Assembly: GCF_030056575.1 (NCBI RefSeq)
Contig: NZ_JASHHX010000004.1
Span: 124,001-188,000, forward strand
Reading direction: 5' to 3'
Origin: Rhodoblastus sp. 17X3
GTDB taxonomy: Bacteria > Pseudomonadota > Alphaproteobacteria > Rhizobiales > Beijerinckiaceae
DNA length: 64,000 bases
The notes under the pieces are model-generated. The model searched no databases and had not been told where the DNA came from. It was given only the letters and a program-made list of their open reading frames with translations. This document shows positions 9,161 through 18,212 of this stretch, one piece after another. Position 1 is the first letter of the stretch; each line of letters begins with the position of its first letter. A program made the position numbers and the translations under genes.

Positions 9161-9189
9161 AATATAGAGAAGCCGCCCCTCCGGCGAAA
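9161..9189 (-). promoter_or_regulatory. Candidate ssrA promoter
   Basis: TATATT on the minus strand (9166-9161) is a good -10 box about seven bases before the estimated precursor start. The -35 region (9189-9184, TTTCGC) is a poor match to TTGACA, so only the -10 assignment is persuasive. Confidence 0.4.
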
Positions 9190-9216
9190 GGGGAGAATTG
9201 GAAATTCTCCCCTTTC
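9186..9216. repeat. Perfect 14-bp inverted repeat upstream of ssrA
   Basis: GAAAGGGGAGAATT (9186-9199) and AATTCTCCCCTTTC (9203-9216) are exact inverted copies around a three-base loop. The hairpin lies between ssrA (minus) and the divergent DUF2189 gene (plus). No transcript arriving from either side needs terminating there, so an operator or the 5' end of a leader is as likely as a terminator. Confidence 0.6.
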
Positions 9217-9347
9217 ATCCCTTTTGATTGCTTCCGAACGCCGGACAAGGCCTCGCGGGCCCTTGCCGCCTTGGCGCGGGCGCCGCAATCTGTCGAGAGC
9301 CAGACCCGCGAAAAGCAGGCGGAAATGACGGAACTCAGGGGGAAGGC

Positions 9348-10151
9348 ATGGAGGAGAACGCCCAGGCGGCGGCGGCCGGAGAGGCCGGGACTCGCGTCCG
9401 GCGCGAAGTGGTCGTCCGCAAGCTGCAGAAAGACGACATTTTCAATTCGCTGGTCGCCGGTTGGGACGACTTGAAGGCCGCGCCGAAATACGGCCTCACC
9501 GTCGGCTTGCTGCACACGCTTTGCGGCTGGATCGCGATCTTTTTCGCCAAGCTTTCCGGCCTGAATTATTTCACCTATCCCTTTCTCACCGGCATCGCGC
9601 TGGTGGTGCCCTTCTCGGCGGCGGTGCTCTATGAAGTCAGCCGCAGGCTGGAGGTTGGCGAGCCGCTCTCCTGGGGCGCGGTGCTGCGCTCCGTCAAGAC
9701 CAGCGGCGGCCGCGATCTCGGCTGGATGTGCCTGATTTCGTTGTTTTCCTTCATCCTCTGGATCGATTATTCCTTCTTCCTCTACTTGATGTTCTATGGC
9801 GCCCACATGCCGGACCCCGCCCAGTTCGTGCAGGAGGCCTTGTCCACGCCCAAGGGCCTCGTCTTCATCCTGGTCGGCAATGTGATCGGCGGCGGCATCG
9901 CCTTCGTCGTCTTTTCGATCTCGGTGGTGTCCTGCCCGCTGCTGCTCGACCGCGATGTGGATTTCGTGACGGCGATGATCGCCTCGGTGAAGTCCGTGCT
10001 GTTGAACCCGTGGCCGCTGCTGGCCTGGGCCCTGCTCATCGCCCTGTTCCTGGCCTTCGGCCTGCTGTCCGGCCTGCTGGGCCTGACTCTGGTGCTGCCC
10101 TTGCTCGGCCACGCGTCCTGGCATGTGTACAGGAAGCTCATAGAGCCCTGA
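9348..10151 (+). CDS. DUF2189 integral membrane protein
   Basis: A 267-residue protein with a short cytoplasmic N-terminus ('VRREVVVRKLQKDDIFNSLVAGWDDLKAAPKYGL') followed by about six hydrophobic helices. This is the layout of DUF2189, a family of cytochrome-c-oxidase-subunit-I-like membrane proteins of unknown role. The charged 'FNSLVAGWDD' and 'LEVGEPLSW' segments between helices are conserved family features. The ATG at 9348 is preceded by GGGGGAAGG, whereas the in-frame TTG at 9228 is poor and would run back towards the ssrA promoter region. It ends 86 bases before thyA. Confidence 0.85.
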   Translation: MEENAQAAAAGEAGTRVRREVVVRKLQKDDIFNSLVAGWDDLKAAPKYGLTVGLLHTLCGWIAIFFAKLSGLNYFTYPFLTGIALVVPFSAAVLYEVSRRLEVGEPLSWGAVLRSVKTSGGRDLGWMCLISLFSFILWIDYSFFLYLMFYGAHMPDPAQFVQEALSTPKGLVFILVGNVIGGGIAFVVFSISVVSCPLLLDRDVDFVTAMIASVKSVLLNPWPLLAWALLIALFLAFGLLSGLLGLTLVLPLLGHASWHVYRKLIEP

Positions 10152-10237
10152 GCGGGTTTCCTCTGCGCGCCGAATCGCTAAACTGCCGGCCCGAAACGGC
10201 GGAGCCTCGGCGTCGCGCCGATGGAAGTGAGTGACGC

Positions 10238-11134
10238 ATGTTGAACCGCCACCCCGAATATCAATATCTCGATCTGCTCCAGCAGGTGCTGGAGCATGGC
10301 GATCGCCGCATTGATCGGACGGGCGTCGGCACGCTCTCGGTTTTTGGCGCGATGGCGCGCTTCGATGTCGGCGCCTATGCGCCAATCCTAACCACGAAGC
10401 GGGTTTACTGGAAAACCGCGATCAAGGAGATGCTGTGGTTTCTGACGGGCAAGACCAATATTCAGGCGCTGCTCAAGGAAAATGTTCGGATCTGGACAGA
10501 TTGGCCGCTCGCCCGCTATCGCAAGGAAACCGGCGAGAACGTCAGCCAGGAGGCTTTCGAGAAGCGCATCGTCGAGGACGACGCCTTCGCCGCGCGCTGG
10601 GGCGATCTGGGGCCGGTCTATGGCAAGCAATGGCGCCGCTGGCAGGGGCCGGACGGTCGCGCATTCGATCAGATCGCCGGCGTGATCGACGCCTTGAAAA
10701 ACAACCCGACGAGCCGGCGCATCCTGTTTCACGGCTGGAACGTCGCGGAAATCGATCAGATGGCCTTGCCGCCCTGCCACATGGTTTATCAGTTTCACGT
10801 CGCCAAGGATAAGCTGTCCTGCCTCTTGTTCCAGCGCAGCGTGGACGTTCTGCTGGGCAATCCATTCAACTGGGCCGCTGGCGTCGCGCTACAGGCCATG
10901 ATCGCGCAGCAATGCGATCTGGAGCTCGGCGAATTTGTCTGGGTTGGCGGCGACGTTCACCTATATCTGAACCATCTTGAGCAGGCCCGGCTGCAGTTGA
11001 CGCGCGAGCCGAGACCATTTCCGCGCCTTGTGCTCAAGAGGCGCGCGGCGAGCATCGACGACTATCGAATCGAAGATTTCGATGTTCAAGGCTATGATCC
11101 GCACCCCCATATCGCGGCGGAGGTCGCTGTATAA
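10238..11134 (+). CDS. thyA: Thymidylate synthase
   Basis: Converts dUMP and methylenetetrahydrofolate to dTMP and dihydrofolate. The nucleophile is Cys180 in 'ALPPCHMVYQF'. Other conserved blocks are 'DRTGVGTLSVFG', 'KRVYWKTAIKEMLWFLTG', 'PVYGKQWRRW', 'QRSVDVLLGNPFN' and 'HLYLNHLEQ'. At 298 residues it is longer than the E. coli enzyme (264) because of an insert after 'RIWTDWPLARYR', as in the long ThyA subclass. Some usually invariant positions differ ('LGNPFN' where 'LGIPFN' is common), but the active site is complete. Its usual partner folA is 12.9 kb downstream instead of adjacent. Confidence 0.95.
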   Translation: MLNRHPEYQYLDLLQQVLEHGDRRIDRTGVGTLSVFGAMARFDVGAYAPILTTKRVYWKTAIKEMLWFLTGKTNIQALLKENVRIWTDWPLARYRKETGENVSQEAFEKRIVEDDAFAARWGDLGPVYGKQWRRWQGPDGRAFDQIAGVIDALKNNPTSRRILFHGWNVAEIDQMALPPCHMVYQFHVAKDKLSCLLFQRSVDVLLGNPFNWAAGVALQAMIAQQCDLELGEFVWVGGDVHLYLNHLEQARLQLTREPRPFPRLVLKRRAASIDDYRIEDFDVQGYDPHPHIAAEVAV

Positions 11135-11329
11135 ACTCCGCAAGGGCGAAGCGTCGAAACGCTGCCGTGGCAAGTACGGGGTCGCGGTCAAGTCGAAGTC
11201 ATGAAAGCTCACGGACCTCTTATATTTTTCTGAATTCTTTAGTTGGATAAATATTTTTGCTTGGCTATTGGAGCGGTGGCGGGATTCAAGCTCTTCATAC
11301 GTAAATCATTATTCAATGAGGAGCGAATC

Positions 11330-11571
11330 GTGACCAGAAATTTGATCGCGATAGGGGTCTTGGGCGCATTTACTCTCATGGTGGCGGCGGCTTTTGCTCA
11401 GCCCTCCATCGCGACGACCCGAACGGAGCCGGCATGCAGAGGCAGGGCGACCAATCGCCGGGGGCGAAAAGGCACAAAAGTAAAATCCAGAAGCAAACCA
11501 ACGCCAGGAAGAACGGCACGAATCAGAGCGAAGACGTGAGCGGCGCCAAAAAGAACGGCCAGCCGCAATAG
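11330..11571 (+). pseudogene. Small secreted-protein ORF, possibly frameshifted
   Basis: A GTG at 11330 with GAGGAG just upstream opens a frame starting with a signal peptide (MTRNLIAIGVLGAFTLMVAAAFAQ). Read straight through, it gives 69 residues ending in an Arg/Lys-rich tail at 11539. A shift by one frame near 11410-11420 gives a more protein-like tail containing 'DDPNGAGMQRQGDQSPG' and 'NGTNQSEDVSGAKKNGQPQ', which stops at 11571. I infer a frameshift (mutation or sequencing error) in a short, basic, secreted peptide. The family is not recognised. The 195 bases between thyA and this ORF are AT-rich and hold nothing else I can name. Confidence 0.4.
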
Positions 11572-11583
11572 GCGGGGCGTGAT

Positions 11584-13773
11584 TCAGGTGTGAATTGCGG
11601 TCACGCGAAGCTGCCCTTCACGTCGTAGCACGCGCAGGGACACCTCTTCGCCGTGACGGCCGATTGCGAGATCCAGATTGGAGTTGCCGAGACGCAGTTG
11701 GCGCAGGATGACTTCGTCGACGAATGACGGCAGCCGCGGATTAAGCAGCCGGATTTCATTCAAATCGGGGTTGAAGCTGAGGCCAAGCGACGCCTGCAGC
11801 AGCGCGAAGGGCGCCGCCGCGGCCCAGGCCTGCGGCGCGCATGCGACGGGATAGAGCGTCGGACCGCGCCCGCGCCGGCGCTGGAAGCCACAAAACAGCT
11901 CGGGCAAGCGGTTGGCGTCCATATAGGTCGCTGCGTCGAACAGGCCCGTGAACACGCGCTCGATCGGACGCGACAATCCGTTGCGGGCGAAGCCGAGCGC
12001 GATCAGGGCGTTGTCGTGCGGCCACACCGATCCATTGTGATAGGACATGGGATTATAGCGCTGTTCCGACTGGCACAGCGTGCGAATTCCCCAACCGGAA
12101 AAAAAGCCCGGGCGCATCAGGCCTTCCGTCACTTCCGCCGCGCGGGCGCGCGAGACGACGCCCGTGAAAAGAAGCTGCCCGGCGTTCGAGGTGCGTACTT
12201 TGCATTGCCGCTTCGCGCCATCGAGCGCGAGCGCATAGCTTCCAATTTCCGGGCACCAGAAGCTTTCCTCGAAACGGATCGCAAGCTCGCCCGCCTGCCT
12301 GTTGAGCGCATCCGCAAGAGGCTGGTTTCCCAGGCGCCGCGCGAGCCGCGCCGCGAGCTGCTTGGCCATGAAGACATAGCCCTGCACTTCCGCGAGCGCG
12401 ATCGGCCCCTTCGCCAGCTGTCCGTCGGCATGAAAGACGGCGTCGTGGGAATCCTTCCAGCCCTGATTGGCGAGGCCCTGATCGGTTTGACGATGATATT
12501 CGACGAAGCCGTCGCGGTCGGGGTCGCCCGGCCCATCGATCCACGCCAAAGCCGCGGTAATATGCGGCCATAATTCCAGAATGGTCTGGCTGTCGCCCGT
12601 GCGCTCGAAATAGAGCCCCGCGAGCATGACGAAAAGCGGCGTCGAATCCACGCTGCCATAATAGAGCGCGAACGGAACCTCATGCAGGATCGCCATTTCG
12701 CCCGCACGCATTTCGTGCAGGATTTTTCCGGGCTCCGCGTCGTTGATCGGGTCGAAGCTCTTCGCCTGAAAGGCCGCAAGCCGCCTGAGAACGCCGCGCG
12801 CGATTCTGGGATCGCACCACAGCAGCTCGATCGCGGTGATGATGCCGTCGCGGCCAAAGGTGGTCGAATACCAAGGGATGCCCGCATAGGGAAACGGCCC
12901 CTGAGCGGTTTCCGTCGTCAGCATTTTGATATCGGCCGTGGAGCGGCAGAGGATCTGATTGAACAGGTCGTTGGACGTTTCGACGCTGGCCGTATTGGCG
13001 CTCATGGCTTTCGCTTCGCGCGCCGCCGAAACCAGCCCGCGAAGGAACGGCGCAGGCGGCGTCTGGCATGTGTCGTCGCAGCAGACCGTGGCGAATATTG
13101 AAAGCCGTTCGCCGGGCGCCAGGAGGATCGAATAGGACGCGACGCTGGTGGTCAGCTGCGTGGGCGGAGGGTCGAACAGAAGCGTGGTGGAGCGCGTGAG
13201 GCCATCGAGACCCTCGTAGCGCAGCAGGACGCTATTCTCGTCGACCACGCTGGCGGAGGCGACGCCGCGACTCTCGCGCCTTATGCCGCGCACCTCGAAG
13301 ATATCGGCGAAATCGCTGCCGAAAGCGAAGGCCAGCCGCAGCGGCGCCGTTTCGTCGCCATGATTCTGCGCGCCGAACCGCTGGTAGGCGGCGCCGCGCC
13401 ACAAGTACAAGGTCCGGGCGATATGGACGATATCCTTGTGCAGAACGAGCTTGTTGTCGAGATAGATGTCGGGATTGGTCAGATCGACCGACAGGATCGA
13501 GTTGTCGTCGCGCACATTTGAGCTCAGCAGCAGAAGCTGCATGCCATTGAGCAGGAACTCGAAATAGGAGAGATATCGCGTGTCGGAGCGGAAGATTCCA
13601 TCGACGCCGCCGGCGCTGGCGCCGATGTCGCCATGGCTGTCGATGACGGTGAAAGTGTCGTCATGCTTGAGATTGCGCCGATGTCGCGTGGGGCCGGTCG
13701 CCGGAATGTAGAAATCGGCTTCCGGCGCCGGATCGAGCGACTCGACAATTGATGGCGTCGGGACTTCCTTCAA
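11584..13773 (-). CDS. Amylo-alpha-1,6-glucosidase (glycogen-debranching family)
   Basis: A 729-residue protein with the N-terminal debranching-enzyme beta domain ('DTFTVIDSHGDIGASAGGVDGIFRSDTRYLSYFEFLLNG') and a C-terminal (alpha/alpha)6 barrel containing 'GIPWYSTTFGRDGIITA', 'WKDSHDAVFHADGQLAKGPIALAEVQGY' and 'NPMSYHNGSVWPHDNALIA'. Related proteins cleave alpha-1,6 branch points or small alpha-glucosides. The start is a TTG overlapping the stop of the upstream glycosyltransferase (TTGA), so it is translationally coupled. It is the last gene of the otsB-GH15-otsA-GT4 operon, which suggests a role in turning over a glucan or trehalose-related sugar. The exact substrate cannot be read from sequence. 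Confidence 0.85.
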   Translation of the reverse strand: MKEVPTPSIVESLDPAPEADFYIPATGPTRHRRNLKHDDTFTVIDSHGDIGASAGGVDGIFRSDTRYLSYFEFLLNGMQLLLLSSNVRDDNSILSVDLTNPDIYLDNKLVLHKDIVHIARTLYLWRGAAYQRFGAQNHGDETAPLRLAFAFGSDFADIFEVRGIRRESRGVASASVVDENSVLLRYEGLDGLTRSTTLLFDPPPTQLTTSVASYSILLAPGERLSIFATVCCDDTCQTPPAPFLRGLVSAAREAKAMSANTASVETSNDLFNQILCRSTADIKMLTTETAQGPFPYAGIPWYSTTFGRDGIITAIELLWCDPRIARGVLRRLAAFQAKSFDPINDAEPGKILHEMRAGEMAILHEVPFALYYGSVDSTPLFVMLAGLYFERTGDSQTILELWPHITAALAWIDGPGDPDRDGFVEYHRQTDQGLANQGWKDSHDAVFHADGQLAKGPIALAEVQGYVFMAKQLAARLARRLGNQPLADALNRQAGELAIRFEESFWCPEIGSYALALDGAKRQCKVRTSNAGQLLFTGVVSRARAAEVTEGLMRPGFFSGWGIRTLCQSEQRYNPMSYHNGSVWPHDNALIALGFARNGLSRPIERVFTGLFDAATYMDANRLPELFCGFQRRRGRGPTLYPVACAPQAWAAAAPFALLQASLGLSFNPDLNEIRLLNPRLPSFVDEVILRQLRLGNSNLDLAIGRHGEEVSLRVLRREGQLRVTAIHT

Positions 13774-14873
13774 AGCGCTGCCCCCGGCGAACTGACGCGT
13801 CGCGGCGCGGCGGCCTCCCGTTTGATGTCGAGTTCCAGTTCCGGCGGGGGCGCCAGCAGCGAGCGATAGAGGTTCACATAGTTCTCCGCCATCGCGCGCG
13901 CCGAAAAGCGCACCTCGAAACGCCGGTGGACGGCTCGCCGGTCAAGCCCCAGCACACGGGGCAGGGCGGCGGCGGCCTGCTCCATGCCGTCGACAATCAC
14001 GCCGGTTACGCCCTCATCGATGATCTCGGGAACGGAGCCCCTTCGGAACGCCAGCACCGGAGTCCCGCAGGCCATCGCTTCGATCATGGTCAGGCCGAAA
14101 GGCTCGGGCCAGTCGATCGGGAAGAGAAGCGCCAGCGCCTCGCCGAGAAACCTGGTCTTCTGCCGCTCGTTGATCTCTCCGATGAATTCGACGCCCGGGC
14201 TCTTGAGCAAAGGCGCGACGCGTTCACGAAAATAGGCCTCGTCCGCCCTGTCGACCTTCGCCGCGATCTTGAGGGGAATCCCCATGATCCGAGCGATCTG
14301 AATGGCCTGTTCCGGCCCCTTTTCGGGGGAGATGCGGCCGAGGAACGCGACATAACCCCCGCGCGGATCGAAGGTCGGGCGGTGAAACTGCAATGGCAGG
14401 CCATGATGAATGGTCTCGGCGAAACTGACCTTCGGCAGGGGCGCTCGCTGCGCGTCGGAAATCGACACCAAAGGCATGCCGTCAAAGGCGTTATAGAATG
14501 CTGGCAAACCGGGAATATCCAGCCGTCCGTGCAAAGTGGTCACCGTGCGCCGCGCGATCGAGCGAAACAGCGGGAAGTGAAAATAGTCGATGTGAAAATG
14601 CAGGATGTCGAAGTTATGGGCCTGCTGCCGCACGCGCTCGAGCATCAGCATGTAATAGGGGATCGTGTCTCTCACCTGGTCATCGAGGCGCAGGGCCGTC
14701 GGCGCGCAAGGAACGAGAGTGGCCGCCGTCAGGGAATCGCCGCTCGCGAAAAGCGTGACGTCATGGCCCATATTGACGAGTTCTTCCGTGAGATAGGAAA
14801 CAACGCGCTCCGTCCCACCGTAGAGTCTCGGAGGCACACTTTCCATTGGTGGGGCGATTTGAGCGATTTTCAT
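13770..14873 (-). CDS. Glycosyltransferase family 4 protein
   Basis: A GT-B fold transferase of 367 residues. The N-terminal domain starts 'MKIAQIAPPMESVPPRLYGGTERVVSYLTEELVNMGHDVTLFASG'. The C-terminal donor-binding domain has 'YVAFLGRISPEKGPEQAIQIARI' and the EX7E-like block 'EPFGLTMIEAMACGTPVLAFRRGSVPEII'. I chose the ATG at 14873, preceded by GGGAGG, over upstream in-frame starts. It sits 136 bases after otsA and overlaps the debranching-enzyme gene by four bases. Activity on ADP- or UDP-glucose in making a glucan or glucosylated compatible solute is plausible from context but unproven. Confidence 0.85.
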   Translation of the reverse strand: MKIAQIAPPMESVPPRLYGGTERVVSYLTEELVNMGHDVTLFASGDSLTAATLVPCAPTALRLDDQVRDTIPYYMLMLERVRQQAHNFDILHFHIDYFHFPLFRSIARRTVTTLHGRLDIPGLPAFYNAFDGMPLVSISDAQRAPLPKVSFAETIHHGLPLQFHRPTFDPRGGYVAFLGRISPEKGPEQAIQIARIMGIPLKIAAKVDRADEAYFRERVAPLLKSPGVEFIGEINERQKTRFLGEALALLFPIDWPEPFGLTMIEAMACGTPVLAFRRGSVPEIIDEGVTGVIVDGMEQAAAALPRVLGLDRRAVHRRFEVRFSARAMAENYVNLYRSLLAPPPELELDIKREAAAPRRVSSPGAAL

Positions 14874-15009
14874 GTTGAATGCCTCCCTGGCGGCTAGAAC
14901 AACGCTCAAGCCCGCAAGTGGTTTCAAGCCTTCTGTTCGGCTCATCAAAAATTGAGACAGACTTGGCAGTTTCGAGAATCAAGGTTCTGGCGCGCTCTAC
15001 AGCTACGCT

Positions 15010-16431
15010 TCAAATCTCTCGGAGCTGCTTTTCTTGGTCAGGGCGATCCTCCATTCCGCGGCAGGAGCGCAAGGCGCGCAAAAAGCTCACCATCCAGTTG
15101 CAGGCGTCGTGCTGGCGAATGCGTTTCATGAGCATGCGATGGCGCTCGATGCGCTCTTCCTTTCGCATTTCAATCGCTCGGCGCATCGCATGCGCGACCT
15201 CGTCGATGTCATAGGGATTGACGATCAGGGCTTCCTGCAGATCCTCGGCGGCCCCGGCGAAGCGCGACAGGATCAGAACGCCGGGATCCGCCTCGTCTTG
15301 CGCGGCGACATATTCCTTCGCCACGAGATTCATGCCGTCGCGCAAAGGCGTGACGAGCCCGATGCGGCTGGCGCGGTAATGAACGGCGATGGTTTCGCGC
15401 GGCACGGAGCGATGGATGTAGCGCAGCGGCGTCCAGTCGAAATCGCCGAACTTGCCATTGACCTTGCCGGACAGGGCCTCGAGTTCGTGACGGATGTCGA
15501 CATAGGCTTGCAGATCGTCGCGGGTGGGCGAGGCGACCTGGATCAGGGTCATCGGCTTGTCGTTCTCGGGATAGGAATCGAGCAGACGCCGGAAGGCGAG
15601 GAATTTCTCCGGCAGGCCCTTGCTATAGTCCAGCCGGTCGACGCCGATGGCGTAAAGGCGCGTCGCGCCATGACGCTCATATTGCCGGATCTTGTTCGCG
15701 CCCTCGGGGTCCTCCGCCATGGCGACGAAGGAATCGACATCGATGCCGGCCGGAAAAACGCCGGTTTTCAGAAACTTGCCTTCAAGCCGCACGCTATCCG
15801 GCGCGACAATCTCCCCACCCAGGACTTCGCTGACGAAACGGGAGAAATTCGCCTGATCGGAGGCGGTCTGGAAGCCGACGAGATCGTAATCGAGCAGGGT
15901 CAGCGCCAGCCGCTCATATTCGGGCGCCGCCGTCAGAATATCTGGCGGGGGGAAGGGAATATGCAGGAAAAACCCGATCTGGTTGCCGACGCCGCGCGCC
16001 CGCAAATCGGCGCCGAGCGGGATCAGGTGATAGTCGTGGACCCAAATAAGGTCGCTGCGGCGCAGATGCGGCGTCAGCAGGTCGGCGAAGCGGGCGTTGA
16101 CCCGTCGATAGCCTTCGCCGGCCTCGAGCGTGAAACGGGCGAGATCGAGCCGGTAATGATGGATCGGCCACAGGACCTCGTTGGAAAAGCCGAGATAGAA
16201 CTCGCGATAATCGCGCTCGGTGAGCGGGGCGGTCATCAGCGTGCAGCGGCCGTGCTTGGTGCAGGAGATGGCGATCTCGCTCTCTTCCGCGACGAGATCC
16301 CCGTTCCAGCCAAACCACAGACCGCCGCGATCGCGCATGGCGTCGAGCAGGCAGACCGCCAGACCGCCGGCGGCCGAGCCCTTGGGGCCTGGATCGGAAA
16401 CGCGGTTCGAGACGACGACCAGCCTCGTCAT
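15010..16431 (-). CDS. otsA: Trehalose-6-phosphate synthase
   Basis: Joins glucose from UDP-glucose to glucose-6-phosphate. GT20 motifs are all present: 'MTRLVVVSNRVSDP', 'GGLAVCLLDAM', 'WFGWNG', 'WVHDYHLIPLGADLR', 'FFLHIPFPPPDIL', 'GVDRLDYSKGLPEKF' and 'LRDGMNLVAKEYVAAQ'. The 473-residue length matches E. coli OtsA (474). Its ATG (16431) overlaps the GH15 stop by four bases, so translation is coupled. Trehalose is a general stress protectant. No EcfG-type box was seen directly in front of otsB, the first gene. Confidence 0.95.
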   Translation of the reverse strand: MTRLVVVSNRVSDPGPKGSAAGGLAVCLLDAMRDRGGLWFGWNGDLVAEESEIAISCTKHGRCTLMTAPLTERDYREFYLGFSNEVLWPIHHYRLDLARFTLEAGEGYRRVNARFADLLTPHLRRSDLIWVHDYHLIPLGADLRARGVGNQIGFFLHIPFPPPDILTAAPEYERLALTLLDYDLVGFQTASDQANFSRFVSEVLGGEIVAPDSVRLEGKFLKTGVFPAGIDVDSFVAMAEDPEGANKIRQYERHGATRLYAIGVDRLDYSKGLPEKFLAFRRLLDSYPENDKPMTLIQVASPTRDDLQAYVDIRHELEALSGKVNGKFGDFDWTPLRYIHRSVPRETIAVHYRASRIGLVTPLRDGMNLVAKEYVAAQDEADPGVLILSRFAGAAEDLQEALIVNPYDIDEVAHAMRRAIEMRKEERIERHRMLMKRIRQHDACNWMVSFLRALRSCRGMEDRPDQEKQLREI

Positions 16432-18212
16432 ATGACGGCCTCCCAGGGACGGGAGAGGCGCACGGCGCAATTGACGATGCCGACAAGCGAATAGGTCTGC
16501 GGATAATTGCCCCACATTTCGCCGGTCTTGGTGTCGACGTCCTCGGACATCAGGCCGAGGCGATTGCGCAGTTTCAGCAGATCGTCGAAATATTCGCGCG
16601 CCTCCTCGATGCGGCCCATGCGCGCCAAGGCGTCTATGCGCCAGAAGGAGCAGGTGTTGAAGGCCGTGCCGGGCGCGCCGAAATCATCGGCCGCTTCATA
16701 GCGCATCATGTGCGGACCGCGCCCCAGCACCGCCTCCAATTGCTTGACCGTCGAGACCATGCGGGGGTCGCGGGGGTCGATGAAGTCCACTTCCGTCATC
16801 AGCAGCACGCCGGCGTCCAGATATTCGCCCTCGAAGGAATCGACGAAGGCTTGCCGCTTCTTCGACCAGGAGCGCTCCAGAATCACTTCCCTGATTCGAT
16901 TGGCGCTTGCGCGCCATTCGCTTGCGCGCTGCGTCTCGCCGATATGGTGGGCGATGCGCGCGAGGCGGTCGGCGGCGGCCCAGCACATCAGGCTGGACGT
17001 GGTGTGGACATTGGCGCGGGTGCGATATTCCCACATGCCCGCGTCCGGCTGGTCATAGAACTTGAGCGCCCGGCGGCCGAGGGCTTCGAGATGCTGAAAA
17101 TCCGCCCGGTTCGGCGGCGAAAGCAGGCGCCGGTCGAGAAACATCTGCGCGACGCCCAGAATGACGTTGCCGTAATTGTCATATTGGAGGTGCTCATAGG
17201 CCTGGTTGCCGACGCGCACCGGCCCCATGCCGCGATAGCCGGGCAGGTCGGGAATCTCCCGCTCGGTCAGCCTGTTTTCCAGCCCGATGCCATAGACCGG
17301 CTGGATATCGTTCTCGTGCAAGGACGCGACGATATTCATCAGCCAGCGAAAGTAATTCTCCATTTTCCGCACGGCGGCGAGGCGGTTGAGCGCGCGCACG
17401 ACGAAATAGGCGTCGCGCAGCCAGCAGAAGCGATAGTCCCAGTTGCGCTGCGTGCCCGGGCTTTCGGGAATGCTGGTGGTGAGCGCCGCGACAATCGCGC
17501 CGGTCGGCTCATAGGTGCAGAGCTTGAGCGTTATGGCGGCGCGAATGACCGCGTCCTGCCACTCAAACGGCGTGGCGAGACGATGGGTCCAGGTGCGCCA
17601 ATAGACGAGCGTGCGCTCCTCCAGCCGATCGGCGGTCTCCTTGACGCCCAGCTGCAAGGTTTCGTCCGGCCCAAGGAAGAGATCGAGCGGCGTGCTCAGA
17701 TTGAAAAAGGTTTCGTCGCGAATGAAATCGATCGTCGCGTCGGTGGTCAGACGCATGGTCGTCTGAGGACCTACATATCGAATATGATGCGATCCATAGG
17801 TGCGGGTCGGCGCGACCGAGCCATAATCGAAACGCGGCCGCAGGCGGATCCTGATGCGCGGACTGCCGGATACCGGCGTGAGCCTGCGCACAAGGGCCTG
17901 GGGATAGAACAGGCGATCCCGCCAGACGAAGCGCGGCGCGAAATCGGTGATGCGGAGCGATCCCTGCCTGCCGTGCAATTCCGTCACGAGCACCGCGGTG
18001 TTTTCGATATAATGCTGTTCGCTGTGAACATGGTCTTCGAGCTCGATAGCGAAAACGCCATCGTCCGGCGCCTCCGACGGCGCGCCGAGCAAGGAATGGA
18101 AGACCGGGTCGCCATCGAAGCGCGGCAGGCAATACCAGACCACCCGGGCGTCCCGATCGATCAGCGCCGCGACCGCGCAGTTTCCAATGACGCCGAGGTC
18201 GAGGTCGCTCAT
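16428..18212 (-). CDS. Glycoside hydrolase family 15 protein (glucoamylase/trehalase-like)
   Basis: A 594-residue protein with an N-terminal beta-sandwich ('LGVIGNCAVAALIDRDARVVWYCLPRFDGDPVF') and a GH15 (alpha/alpha)6 barrel containing 'NWDYRFCWLRDAYFVVRAL', 'PVYGIGLENRLTEREIPDL', 'MWEYRTRANVHTTSSLMCW' and 'MWGNYPQTYSLVGIVNCAVRL'. Bacterial homologues between otsA and otsB have been described as glucoamylases or trehalases, so it may balance trehalose levels or trim glucans. The start at 18212 (MSDLDLGVIG) overlaps the otsB stop by four bases. Longer in-frame readings would lie inside otsB. Confidence 0.88.
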   Translation of the reverse strand: MSDLDLGVIGNCAVAALIDRDARVVWYCLPRFDGDPVFHSLLGAPSEAPDDGVFAIELEDHVHSEQHYIENTAVLVTELHGRQGSLRITDFAPRFVWRDRLFYPQALVRRLTPVSGSPRIRIRLRPRFDYGSVAPTRTYGSHHIRYVGPQTTMRLTTDATIDFIRDETFFNLSTPLDLFLGPDETLQLGVKETADRLEERTLVYWRTWTHRLATPFEWQDAVIRAAITLKLCTYEPTGAIVAALTTSIPESPGTQRNWDYRFCWLRDAYFVVRALNRLAAVRKMENYFRWLMNIVASLHENDIQPVYGIGLENRLTEREIPDLPGYRGMGPVRVGNQAYEHLQYDNYGNVILGVAQMFLDRRLLSPPNRADFQHLEALGRRALKFYDQPDAGMWEYRTRANVHTTSSLMCWAAADRLARIAHHIGETQRASEWRASANRIREVILERSWSKKRQAFVDSFEGEYLDAGVLLMTEVDFIDPRDPRMVSTVKQLEAVLGRGPHMMRYEAADDFGAPGTAFNTCSFWRIDALARMGRIEEAREYFDDLLKLRNRLGLMSEDVDTKTGEMWGNYPQTYSLVGIVNCAVRLSRPWEAVI

